Positions 25,601-36,118 of a stretch of 64,000 nt of DNA are shown piece after piece. Source of the DNA: Antedon mediterranea (taxonomy: Eukaryota > Echinodermata > Crinoidea > Comatulida > Antedonidae); contig NC_092671.1 of assembly GCF_964355755.1 (NCBI RefSeq), forward strand, positions 5,343,001-5,407,000. Reading direction: 5' to 3'. The notes beneath the pieces are model-generated. The model worked only from the letters and a program-made list of their open reading frames with translations, searched no databases and had not been told where the DNA came from. Made by a program: the position numbers and the translations under genes. How positions within the stretch are numbered: the first letter of the stretch is position 1; each line of letters opens with the position of its first letter.

Positions 25601-28600
25601 TTGTTTTTCTTCTTCAGTTTTCTTTCTCAACCATAACGTTTTTTCTTGTTTTGCCCTTTCCTTTTTCTATTTATATATTCTTCCTTTTTTTCTTTCTTTG
25701 TTTTACTTCTTCAGTTTTCTTTCTCAACCATAACGGTTTTTTCTTGTATTGCCGTTTCGTTTTATATTTATACATCCTTCCTTTTTTTCATTCTTTGTTT
25801 TTCCTCTCTAGTTTTCTTTTCAACCATAACGTTTTTTTTTCTTGTATTGCCCTTTCATTTTTTCTATTTATACATCCTTCCTTTTCTTCATTCTTTGTTT
25901 TTCATGACGTTTTTTTTCTTGTGTTGCCTTTTATTTTATATTTATATAGGCCTAAATCCTTCCTGAGTTTCTTTCTCAATCATAATGTTGTTTCCCTTTT
26001 ATTCACTTGCTTCTTCCTTTTATTGCTTAGTTTTTAAATATTTCTTCTATTTGTCTTCTGTCATTTTTTCCTTTAATTTTTCTCCTTTAATTTTTGTAAT
26101 TTATATCTACTTTACTAATTCGTTTTGCAGTGAAGCTGTAGGATCCTATGCAGAGAACCAGCGTATCACAGCAGTGCGGAGAGTGTACCAGAGGGGTATT
26201 GTTAACCCTATGATCAACATTGATGCACTATGGAAAGACTATGTACAGTATGAAAATGTAAGAACAGTACACAATGTAAAGGGTGCTCAACCCTCTATAA
26301 GCATAGGCAGATCAATTTACGCACAACCCCAGCTAAAAAAACCCAGTAACATTACCCAAAGTGTAACAGTTAAGATTCTTTGGTAGTTGACTCATAATCA
26401 ACTTTTGTCAATCAAGTAATCATTATTTGTCACATTCCTTTGAAGCTAATAAAGGGGAAATATAGGTATTAACACTATAGCCAACTCCTATTCAGTAGAC
26501 AACTCTATTAACGTTCTGGGGTCCCGATGTTGTCCCTTTAATAGGTGTTTTTATGTATTTGTAAGATTGTGTTCATTTCAGAATTTCATATATTATCTGT
26601 ACCTAGACTTTTTCACACCATTAATTGTTGAAAGATCAATTATTTTGTAGAGTATCAATCCAATCATTGCCAAAAAGTTGTTGGAGGACAGGAACCGAGA
26701 CTATCAGAATGCCAGAAGAGTTGCGAAGGTATTTTTTTTCAGAATGATAGAAATCTATTATTATTTCCATGATTTTTATAGGGATTGCTGTTTATTGCAT
26801 GCATTTTACTGATTTATTTTGTGCTTGTTGTGAGAATGTATTTACTATTTTTGCATTTTTTTTCCTGTGATTTCTTTTTTAAACAGGAATTTGAAGCAAA
26901 CACGAAAGGTTTGAATCGTAACAACCCTTCTGTACCACCAATGGGAACACCTGAAGAAGCAAAACAAGTTGAGCTGTGGAAAAGTTATATTGCGTTTGAA
27001 AAGAGTAACCCACTTCGCACTGAAGATCAAACTCTCATCACAAAAAGAGGTAATATGTCCTTCTGATAGGCCCACCTTTTACATGGACATACCTTTTGGC
27101 ATAAGGCCATTCTTGGACATGGGTCTACTTAAAATGTAGGCCCAGCTTGGACATCAGCAATTTCATTAGTGTATAAAGTATCTAATACAGACACTCCAAT
27201 TTTTGCCAAATAATTTGAAGTTTACCAATTCATTTTATTTAAAATAATATATGATTTTGTATTCCCAATAATTGTATTAAATAATCTAGAAGCTCAGTCA
27301 TTAGGATCATAAAAAACAAGGTTGGATTAACATAAAATTAAAGAATCAATAGCATAGGAAAACAAGATGAAAACAGAGGCGGAGGTGCACACCAACTGTC
27401 ACATATGTATTAAATAATAATTTTTCAATACTTTGTTTTTAGTAATGTTTGCATATGAACAGACGTTACTTTGTCTTGGACATCATCCTGATATTTGGTA
27501 TGAGGCTGCCCTCTATCTAGAAAATTCAAGCAAGATATTTGCAGAGAAAGGGGTAAGCAAAATGAAATTGAGGAAGCTATTACAATTATTTTGTAGTTAA
27601 GAATTCTGTTTAAGAATATAATATTGATGTATATATATATTATTCATTTACATAGATGTATAGAAAAAAAATTATAATTTAAATTTATTTTTTACAGGAT
27701 ATCAACAATGCAAAAGTGTTCAGTGACGAAGCAGCTGCTATATATGAAAGAGCTATTACCACACTTCTAAAGAACAATATGTTACTCTACTTTGCATATG
27801 CAGATTTTGAAGAGGTATGCAAATTATCCACCTGTAGTTACTGTTAAATGTTTTATAAAAAATAATACAATAAAATGTTTAATATAGTATAGATGTTAAA
27901 ACAATTTGTTTTAATTCAAGCAACTTGTAACAACAATTTTATTTATTATTTAGGCAAGGATGAAGTATGATAAAGTTCACAATATCTACAAACGATTTTT
28001 GACTATTGAAGAAATTGACCCTACACTGGTATGTTCTACATTTATTCTCTTGCTCTTAGATGTCATCACTTGTTTTTTTTTTATTTATTTACTACAGTAG
28101 AACTGATAGACACTTCTTATAAGCGGACACCTCCATAATGAACACTTATCTAAAATCCAGTTTCTGGTGGATCTTCCCACTATTTTCTGTATCAAAATCG
28201 TATACATTTGTAACAAAATAAAAACTAGTATGTATTATCAAATTATTGTAGGCATACATTCAGTATATGAAGTTTGGCCGCAGAGCTGAAGGAATTAAGT
28301 CTGCACGTGGCATATTCAAGAAGGCAAGAGAGGACTCGCGCTCACAGTACCATGTCTATGCAGCTGCAGCTCTGATGGAATACTACTGCAGTAAAGTGAG
28401 TTCTTAGTTACAGTGGTCATGTCATGTTTTAGATCTGTGTTCTCAAAACAGATAACCTTGTCTAATTTTCTAAATTTAAGACCAGTATCTTCTGGTTTTG
28501 TAAGGTTTCTGCAGTTGAAGAAGAGTTGACTATTAATATAAAGCTGCATTTACACTTGTTTTGTTGAAACAGAACAGAAGATGACGCTGTTTTATTAAAT

Positions 28601-31600
28601 AATTAAATTAAATGGCTCCATCTTTTCATAGAATTAAGTGTTTTGTAACAAATTTCATAATTTTAATAAATTTCTGCATGATTCATTTGATATTACATTT
28701 ATTTTGCAAGGTGTGTTATATTCTAAGATATTATAAATACTTAAATATTGAAAAATTATATTTCAGGATTCTAAGGTGGCTTTCAAGATTTTTGAGCTAG
28801 GACTTAAGAAATATGGGCACGTCCCTGAGTATGTGCTTGCCTATTTGGAGTATCTTTCACATTTAAATGGTAGGTGTAAGAAATAATAAGGCCTACCTAA
28901 ATTAATTGTATAAATAAATAAAGCGCTTTGTACGAAAAATTAAACTAAAACTAGCGAAACTAAACTTCAATTGGTTGATCTTAGTATTTTATCAATATAT
29001 GCTTAGAAATAATAATATTACCTCAGCAATTAAATAAAAATAAATAATACTTTTTTAGGGTAAGGTATGAATGATAGTCTACTGTGAGCTATTTGTGTTC
29101 ACCTGATTCCCCACCCCAGCTAGAAGTTGCTTGCTTACTTTCCCTACCACAACTGCACAACTTTAAGTCATTTGCTAATTTCCTAATCAATCTTTTTTTA
29201 TATAGAGGATAATAACACTAGAGTTTTATTTGAGAGGGTGCTAACATCAGGGTCATTACCAATGGACAAATCTTGGTGAGTAATAGTAAAAAAAAGTTCT
29301 AGGCTGGAGAATAAAATTGTATGCAAATGTGAAGAGTTTTTTTACAGTGGGAGATATTTTTAATTTATACTGAGTGAAATAAGGTGGGTAAAGGTACAGA
29401 AGTGGAACACATTAGTTGTATTGACTTCCATGACATGACATGATAAATAGTTTTTGGATTCACAATTTAAAGATAAAATTATAACCTGTCATCACCAAGA
29501 ATAAAAGGTCAATCTTCATGCTTGATTGCTTTTGTTGAGCTTTGATAATGTTAGAGTTAGCTCTCTAGTTGTATAATTAATCTATGGTATTTGAAAGTTG
29601 TATTTTAGTTATTGAAATATTTTGTTTGTTTTATATCTAGTGAGATCTGGTTACGGTTTGAAGACTTTGAGTCGACGTGTGGTGACCTATCTAGTATTTT
29701 AAAAGTAGAGCGAAGACGGTTTCAAAACTTTACAGACGTACGTTTATTTGTCTTTTTATTGTGACACTGCTTTTTCAAGCTGCATTGCATTGCATTCAAA
29801 TTCTAACTTTAGTGAGAACATAGCTTTAATTGAAATATGTAGAATCCTTGGTTTGGAGGAAACTTTTCTTTGAAAATATATATTTAACACTATAGCCAAC
29901 CCCTTTCAGCTAACACCCCTATGATGCAAACACTTTGTTGGGTCCTAATGGTGTTCCTTTAATAGTGGCTCAATCTTTTTGCCTTGAATTGTCTTAGTAC
30001 AGTAATAAATTATTAATATTATCACAAAATATGTTGTGGCTATACATACAATTAGTCATGTACAGTTTTTAAAATAAACCATTTCTAATTATTATTATTT
30101 TACAGGATTTTAAGGACAAGGAAACTGCACTGTTAATTGATAGATATCGATATCTTGACCTTTACCCTTGTACTTCAAGTGAATTAAAGGCTCTTGGTTA
30201 CAGGGTAAGAATAGCTATATTTACATGCTATATTTTCTTTTATTTTCAGTATTTAAAAAGTCTCAAATGTAAAAAAGAGTAATTTTACTACAAAAATTAA
30301 AGTAATTGAGTTTTCTTTTTTGGATTTTCTTTTTCTTCAGTCAAAGTGTTTATTATTGTGATTATTAATTAATATTTACATATATTTTTTACGTCGTCTA
30401 GGATTTAATAAAAAGAAGCGCCATTACACAAGTCACGACACACCACAAGAACCCAGATGCATCTTCATCAGAGAGAACAGAAGAATTAACAGATGAAAGG
30501 AAAAAGCCAGAATACCCAAAGCCAGACTTAGCACAAATGCTACCGTTCAAACCCAAAGCCTTTCCTCGTGAGTATAAAATATTGTTTCTATTACATATCT
30601 ATCTATTATATGTATCTGAATTTTTAAGATTACCTAATCAATATTCATAACTTTCCTAATGAATAGTCAACATACATAAATATTATTTGTATTTCGATTA
30701 TAATTAATCAATATTCGGGTCATTCCATGTCAAATCACCCAAAAAAAACCAAAATTTACACCTCACCATCTCAGATTTTGATCAAATTTGAAATATATGG
30801 TAATCACTATGAAAAATTCCAAAATTTCAAATTTTATTCAAATCGGACAAACCGTTAAAAAGTTACGGGCAATTTAAAATGGCCGAAAATCGTTAAAAAG
30901 AGCAAAATATCGCGAGACCGTCGATTTTAAAACGTCAATATTTTCAAAACTACTAGTCCGATTTTAATGAAACAAGTAACAAATTAATGGCCATTTAAGG
31001 AGGATTCCAAATCTTTAATCAGAATTAACTCTTATAAATTTCCCTTAAAATGTTCTATTGACCTATAATTTGACCTTTGCCATGACCCTGTGGAACAAAA
31101 ATTATAATGTTAAAATATTAATTTTTATATTTTCACACTTCTTGCCTGTAAAATGTTAGCTAAAGCTAAGATGTCTTTTGTACCAGTTCTATTTTATAGG
31201 CTTTCAAAATTGCACATCAAACAAATTCTATGTGTAAAACAGTGTTTAACATGTTTAATCAGTTATATTTTACATTGCCTCTATAAATGTTTTATTGAAA
31301 GATATCATTCCTGTTGAAAGTAGTCAATATTGCATCTTCTTCTTGTTTTGATATACTGTAAATTCCTACTTGATGATGATGTTAGTGATGGTGCATCAAT
31401 AAGACATAGGTCACTTGATTCTTCAATCCATCAGCTTTATCTGGCCAATGGACATTTTTTGAAGGACCAGGAGGATGCATAAATGATTTAAAGTACTGTT
31501 TAGTCACCAAATTCAGCTGACATGACATCCAGCACCATCCCAATCCACCACACACCATCATACAAACACGCCACAAAATGATTTTGAGAAATTGCATATT

Positions 31601-34025
31601 GTGGAACTTCTCGTGCAAATGTAGTAGATGTTGATGGGCAGCTTGTTACGTTTACTTTCCTTGGTTCATCTTTTTGTGCACTTGTATACCATAAGAGAAC
31701 CATCTTGTTGCGGTACAAATCTGTGCAGTTGAAGGGTGCCTTTAATGGTTTTGGCTTCAGAAAATCGAGATTTCAGTCGAGCTACAGATTCTTTAATTTC
31801 TTCGGATGAAATTTCAATTTATTCCACATTTATTTAGTCATCAATTACAACATAATTGCAATACAACTGATAACAAGGATCCTGCATAAAAAAGCTGTAG
31901 CTTTGTTTTTTTGTAGGACCCTTTTACATAGAACAATATAAGTAAATAGAACTAAATAGGTAAAGCAGTCATTTCCCATAAAATGAAAATGAAAACATGA
32001 AAAAAAATGTTACCAGGAATGTTTTCAACACAGAAATTAAACATGTCTATTGATGTTAGTAGTTGATTATGATAGAAAATTTAGACTCTTTTTGGTTACT
32101 AGTCGTTGTACTGTCCCCCCAATTCCATCGCATGCACTTTTCCCATGTGATGTGGCGAAAAAGTTCCACTCGGCATTTAAATCAAAATCATGTTTGTGAT
32201 TGCATAGATTGATAAAATTGGACTTATTTTTATATTGACCTGCACATCCATCGGTAAAGTAGTGAACCTTCTTTATTTCGTAAAATTTACCCTTCAAATG
32301 ATTTAGAACAACTTTTTGGAAAGTCCACACTGTTGTTGTTGAGTGTATTGCAATTAGATAAATTTCCATCCACCTCACATCTGTATGCTACAAATGGATG
32401 CAGTGTTGCCTGTTTGTTTTTCCAGTGAAAGCTTTTTATTTCATCTTGAATGACAAAAGCGTAATTTTCAGCAAAATCATCTTGGAGTACTATCTCCTGC
32501 AAAGGATAAATGACCCCTGAGCTTCAGCAACAGTAACTGCTGCCTTGTTAGCTTCATTTGGTCAGCTAGCTCATCACCGCATTCTTCAATAGGTTTTTCA
32601 CTGTTATTAATGTTGTGCGGTCTGTTGTTACCCATTGCTTGTTAGTACAGTATTCTACTTCATCAATATCCTCCTGGTATATCAATTAACACATAGATTG
32701 ATACAAAACACAAACCCAGACAACATGATATAACTATATCTTCTAAATGAGGTAAAAGACATCTTAGCATTTTACATATGTCATAAACACCACTTTATAG
32801 TTTAAAAAAAAAATAATGACATTAAAAAAATATACGTTCCACAAGGTCAAACCGGGGGTCATTTTATATATCAAAAGGTCAAATATATTTTAAGACATTC
32901 TACTACAATTCTGATAACAAATTTGGAATATTTGGGGCATTTCCTTTCCCATACTGTTTATTTTTTTTTAATTGGACTTGTAGTTCTTGTTTTATGGTCT
33001 TTTGAAAATTGGCGGCCGCACCCATTTTTACGGTTTTTTGCGTTTTTTTCACAATTTGTCCAGCCCGTAACTTTTAATCCGTTTTTCTGAATTACGTAAA
33101 ATTTTATATTTAAGCTTTTTTTAGGCTAATAACCACCTGTACCAATTTTCATTAAAATCCGAGTCAGTAGGGTGTTTACCATTGGGTGATCTGACATGGA
33201 ATGACCCATTCATATATATATGCTAATGTATATTCATCAACTTATATAGGCTATAGGCCTTAGTTGAGAAAGTTATGAAGTAGAGCATCTAAGACTTACA
33301 TATTTTTCAGTGAGAATAATCCATTTTATATCCGTTTTTTCATACTCATGAATATTCATATAATTTTTTTTAGCTATTGGTGCTCATATTGTTCCAGGAG
33401 GTGTCTTTCCTCCCCCTCCTGCAGCTTCATATGTTATGTCTCTTCTACCGCCACCAACATCCTTTAATGTAAGTATCTTGAATTGTTGATATATATGTAC
33501 ATGGCTCCTTTTATGCTGCAAATCAGCTAATCATATGCCCATTTGAAGCCACATTCCTAGGTCAGTTACAGCTATTGCAAGCAAACAAAACAGGCAAGAT
33601 GCACTGGTGTTTGTTTGCAACATATCAATTTGCTGTATTAATGTATTTCGAACATTTTCATTTTTAGGGACCATTTGTCAGAGTGGATGATTTAATGCGA
33701 ATGATTTCAGATTGTCGCTTAAAAGAACGTAAGTATATTATTCATAAACTAAAAGTTTTATTTTAAGAATTTAATTAGATAATGGAATATTCCACTTGCT
33801 TTAGAGTTTTAAAAAACGACTGTTTAACATCCTTTTTCAGCTGCACCTCAGCAGTTATCAAACGGCCAACCTAAAGACGCAACTCAAGAGGCGGATGCGA
33901 AAAAGAAAAGGAAACGTGATGGAGGAGAAAACCAAAATGATGAATCTGATGAAGACGAACACGTAACACAAGCCGCACCAGTTCACGATATTTACCGTAG
34001 CAGACAACAAAAACGAGTTAAATAA
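13655..34025 (+). CDS. CSTF3: Cleavage stimulation factor subunit 3 (CstF-77), 20 coding exons, 721 aa
   Basis: CstF-77 is the scaffold of the CstF complex. It binds CstF-50 and CstF-64 and acts in nuclear pre-mRNA cleavage and polyadenylation. Coding exons: 13655-13699, 14239-14340, 14888-14983, 23988-24020, 24962-25161, 26131-26257, 26651-26728, 26887-27049, 27443-27552, 27698-27814, 27954-28028, 28252-28395, 28767-28869, 29206-29275, 29641-29737, 30106-30204, 30402-30567, 33374-33468, 33668-33728, 33841-34025. Phase is kept at every junction, giving 721 residues (human 717). HAT repeats fill about residues 16-550, with diagnostic [27 protein letters not shown] and YPKPD. A proline-rich segment, the CstF-64-binding tail, a basic KKKRKR (681-686, likely nuclear signal) and the conserved end [13 protein letters not shown] follow. 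Intron 3 is 9.0 kb with an unusual GTTACT donor. It is convergent with WASHC3. Confidence 0.97.
14069..14092. repeat. (AG)12 microsatellite
   Basis: Pure AG dinucleotide run in CSTF3 intron 1. Confidence 0.95.
14446..14520 (-). repeat. tRNA-derived SINE head or pseudo-tRNA
   Basis: On the minus strand, AGTGGTCTAATGGTCAGGAC resembles box A of Glu/Gly/Cys-type tRNAs, and GGTTTGAATCTC resembles box B at tRNA spacing. The acceptor stem is not paired, so it is not a functional tRNA. It lies in CSTF3 intron 2. Confidence 0.5.
15090..15335. repeat. Degenerate tandem array, units about 65-70 bp
   Basis: Phrases such as TTACCGTTTTAGGCCCTTYC, GACTTAATTTA and AAATTACCCAGC recur three to four times in the same order. 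It lies in CSTF3 intron 3. Confidence 0.55.
15520..15575 (+). promoter_or_regulatory. Candidate intronic poly(A) site of CSTF3
   Basis: AATAAA at 15520-15525 is followed 36 bases later by a GU-rich stretch TTTTGTGTGGTT (15561-15572). It lies about 460 bases after the intron 3 read-through stop. In mammals the same gene uses a poly(A) site in intron 3 to make a short form (recalled family knowledge). Use of this site is inferred. Confidence 0.45.
16660..17050. repeat. Degenerate tandem array, units about 33 bp
   Basis: Variants of TTTTTCATACAATTTACAGA and CTTGTGTTTTTCATACA recur about ten times. Overlapping open frames here are a by-product of the array. Confidence 0.6.
18985..19590. repeat. 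Tandem array, units about 160-180 bp
   Basis: CACTCTTCCCTGGTTCTGCT and TTGTTTAAATTGTCTATKCA occur at about 18998 and again at about 19178. GTGATTTGTGGTTCAAAT followed by CCCGCTTCT occurs four times (about 19080, 19255, 19410, 19557). Weaker remnants continue to about 19870. Confidence 0.75.
21234..21505. mobile_element. MITE family B, copy 1
   Basis: Inverted ends CACTAGGGCAATAACGATCG and its complement near 21500, with internal CGATCGACGATAAA repeats. It shares ends and interior with the copy at 39271-39637. It lies in CSTF3 intron 3. Confidence 0.75.
21910..22990. repeat. Degenerate tandem array, about nine units of 105-115 bp
   Basis: Each unit follows the order TCTCCTGGTGATTTTGCGTT, GCGTGTTGGTAGTTCCRCC, then CTCTTTCGCTCCATTTATCA. 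Units have diverged heavily but the order is kept. Open frames across it are array by-products. It lies in CSTF3 intron 3. Confidence 0.75.
23278..23438. mobile_element. MITE family C, copy 1
   Basis: Inverted ends built on GAGCGGTAAACGATAACCGG (left) and CCGTTACCGCTCGTCTGTG (right). Related to the copy at 40632-40812. It lies in CSTF3 intron 3. Confidence 0.65.
24150..24460. repeat. 48-bp tandem repeat, about five units
   Basis: Unit core: GACGTAATTCCGTACGTATG then CGCATGTTCAGAATGTCTGA. Period is 48 bp from about 24213 to 24440. Because 48 is a multiple of three, long open frames arise on both strands without meaning. Looser relatives of TACGTTTGGAAT continue to about 24840. It lies in CSTF3 intron 4. 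Confidence 0.85.
25430..25985. repeat. Pyrimidine-rich tandem array, units about 100 bp
   Basis: Five to six units each contain CAGTTTTCTTTCTCAACCAT, AACGTTTTTTCTTG and TTTATACATCCTTCC. The array fills CSTF3 intron 5 and stops about 145 bp before exon 6. Long phenylalanine-rich open frames across it are spurious. Confidence 0.8.
26462..26552 (+). repeat. Dispersed repeat (GTCCCTTTAATAG family)
   Basis: Shares TAACACTATAGCCAACYCCT and GTCCCTTTAATAG with 29883-29965. Looser relatives occur at 46015-46120 (inverted), 50882-51060 and 62025-62165. Family identity unknown. It lies in CSTF3 intron 6. Confidence 0.5.
29883..29968 (+). repeat. Dispersed repeat (GTCCCTTTAATAG family), second copy
   Basis: Starts TAACACTATAGCCAACCCCT and ends GTGTTCCTTTAATAG. 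It lies in CSTF3 intron 15. Confidence 0.5.
30717..33207 (-). mobile_element. Decayed 2.5-kb DNA transposon in CSTF3 intron 17
   Basis: The ends are inverted repeats of about 26 bp with one mismatch, each beginning GGGTCATTCCATGTCA. ATTC flanks both sides (30713-30716, 33208-33211), a likely 4-bp target duplication. Subterminal AAAAGTTACGGGC is also inverted. Minus-strand coding remnants fit a known but poorly characterised transposase-like family: [16 protein letters not shown] and [11 protein letters not shown]...SHGK...CDGIGGTV (32502-32067), then a C-terminal module with YDGVWWIG and HPPGPS (31718-31382). Frames are broken by stops and shifts, so it is inactive. The superfamily was not assigned. 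Confidence 0.88.
31382..32502 (-). pseudogene. Transposase-like pseudogene of the intron 17 element
   Basis: Fragments in order on the minus strand are 32502-32287, 32378-32067, 31718-31500 and 31618-31382, each in a different frame from the last. Recognisable blocks are the aspartate-containing [11 protein letters not shown] and [14 protein letters not shown] (possible RNase H-like core, inferred) and a C-terminal W-rich module. At least two frameshifts and a gap break it. Confidence 0.75.
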
Positions 34026-35040
34026 ATAGTGAAGTTGGTAATAGAAATTGGTGACGTGAAGCAAGGGAGCAAATTTAGCCAATTTTTGTAATGTATCTAG
34101 GCAAATTATTCCATTACAAATTATGTGTTACAGCATGTTCATGTGAAATGTGTCATTTGTCTGACTCATGATACTGCATCATGGAATTTGTCTATAATAC
34201 TGTATAAATTACGCTACATAAGCCGAGTCATTTTAAGGCGAAAGGCAACACTATTCACTGCAATGTACTGTAATTGAAATACCTCTTTTAAGACACCACT
34301 TCGGTGGTTGTACTGTAATTGAAAACTAATAAGTACCACCTTTGGTACTTAGTGTTCACCGTTTTACAGCATACAGCATGTGTGTGTATATGTTTTGTTG
34401 GCCCTAATGGTTGCCTATATTCTTGTAACTTTTTGTTCCACCTTTTTCGTGATTAATATTTCTTGATTACATGCTGTGTAGATATTACAAAATTTGTCTT
34501 TTACTGTATCGATAAAAAGGTTTAATTTGTTCGTATTATCAAATAGTTATTTTGTAAGAAAAATATTGAATAAAAATATCAATATTCTGGAATACTGCTT
34601 ATTGCGTTGAATTGTTGTCAGTTGGAACAAATAAATTATTGTGATCTGTAGTCCTGATGAGTTTAGGAATCATATCTGTCACGATCTATTTATACTAATG
34701 AGTTGTGTGCACTGACTTGTACTGACTAAGTACAGTAATAAAATCAAATGCTGATTGGTAAAATCTATCTTAACTTATCATCGCATTATTTTCTTTTCAA
34801 AACATATATTTCTCTTTTCTTTTCTATGTACAAAGTTTGTGATAAAATAATTTTAAATAAGAGTGACGAAACCCAAAAATCGTAAACTTGTGAAGGCTGC
34901 CCAAAATAAAAAATAAGGTACAATTTTATCAAAAAACAAAGCAAATAAATGAAACCGATTGAAAATAATATCAATGAAATTTGAATTAATATGTTTAACA
35001 GAGTTCGTATAAGTTATGATTATGTATGTAAATTCAATTC
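34026..35040 (+). other. CSTF3 3' UTR and downstream spacer
   Basis: Contains two small hairpins: ACCAC-TTCG-GTGGT (34295-34308) and AAGTACC-ACCTTT-GGTACTT (34331-34350). A direct repeat TGTACTGTAATTGAAA flanks the first one. AATAAA at 34569-34574 is followed by GU-rich sequence (about 34600-34622), the likely terminal poly(A) site. No gene was seen from there to 35040. Confidence 0.6.
34569..34574 (+). terminator. Likely CSTF3 poly(A) signal
   Basis: Canonical AATAAA 540 bases after the stop codon, with TTGAATTGTTGTCAGTTGG about 30-50 bases downstream as the GU-rich element. Confidence 0.55.
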
Positions 35041-35415
35041 AGTGTTTTCAAGGCCCTTGATCAGAAGCCCTGTAACATGCTTCACATCATGTTATTGTTG
35101 AGGTGATTAATCTGAGCACTTTTGGTTCATAAGGGCCTCCTCATGTCGGTGCTGCCAACTATGGCACAACCTCATCCTCATCGGTTGTGGCTGTGTGAGC
35201 GGGCACACCGGGGTAACCCCCCCTACTCGTTGCAAAAGATGTACTAGTTATTTAAAGTACACACAAGCTTTTTGGGTACACTGAACCCACAGTTTATAGT
35301 CCTTATCTGAGAACCAGAACCATTGAGCGATGAACGCTAAGGTTTAGACTTGAACTGTTTCACCACTTGGCAACTTACTCCCATCATGATCAGTAAGCAC
35401 AATCCAACAGTGTAT
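35041..35415 (-). repeat. Probable tRNA-derived SINE
   Basis: On the minus strand a tRNA-like head (TTGCCAAGTGGTGAAACAGT, then a box B-like ATGGTTCTGGTTC) is followed by a body with GTACTTTAAATAACTAGTAC and a run of G then TTACCCCGGTGTGCC, motifs common in invertebrate SINE bodies. Ends are not defined. Confidence 0.4.
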
Positions 35416-35984
35416 GTGAACCTACAGTACCTCAACATTTAAAAGCACAAAGTACAATCAGTATTTTGTTTATAGTATTGTTTAATATCATATCATATAC
35501 TGTTTACTTTACATAAATCTCATAATATTCTTGTTTATATATTGCAAATTATAGTAAAATACATTCATTGATGTACACTACATCTTCAACATGCAACTGT
35601 AATTCAGCTTAAATTTTAAAACTTTTTTTTTCCATTCACAAAATATAGTGTAATTTATATTTGAATTGCATTTGGAAACTTATAATAAATCATTAAAAAA
35701 ACATGAGGCAAAAATTATTGAAATTTCTGGACCAACTATTAAAAATGTGACCTTAATTTCATGAAATTGAAAGCTTTTTATTATTTAATTGCCTGAAATC
35801 CATCTGTAATTGTATATCTCTTTGGTTATGTATATCTAATTGAAATTATTAAGCAAAACAAGTATCCACTTATCTCTAACAATAATTCCATGGAATAATA
35901 CCATGCCACGCCTGTACATAGGTACATACCCAACTATTTAGACTAAGCCTGGGTTGATTATGGACCTACTGTAGGCTTAATAGA

Positions 35985-36118
35985 TCATAATATTACTAGG
36001 TCTAGCTAAGGCCTCTAATAAGTATAGAGTAGTAGGCCAACTACTAGGCCTAGCTACTACTAGTAGTACTACTAGGCCTACTAGAGGCCCTAGCTAGGCC
36101 TACTATTACTACCTTAGC
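35985..36118. repeat. CTAG/AGGCCT-rich palindromic patch
   Basis: TAGGCCTA, CTAGTAG and CTAGCTAGG words are stacked over about 130 bp directly downstream of the WASHC3 stop codon, probably within its 3' UTR. The patch can fold on itself in several ways. Confidence 0.6.

Noticed and set aside
25316-26037. Long phenylalanine-rich open frames on the plus strand
   Set aside because: They lie over a T-rich tandem array in CSTF3 intron 5 and have no protein-like composition.
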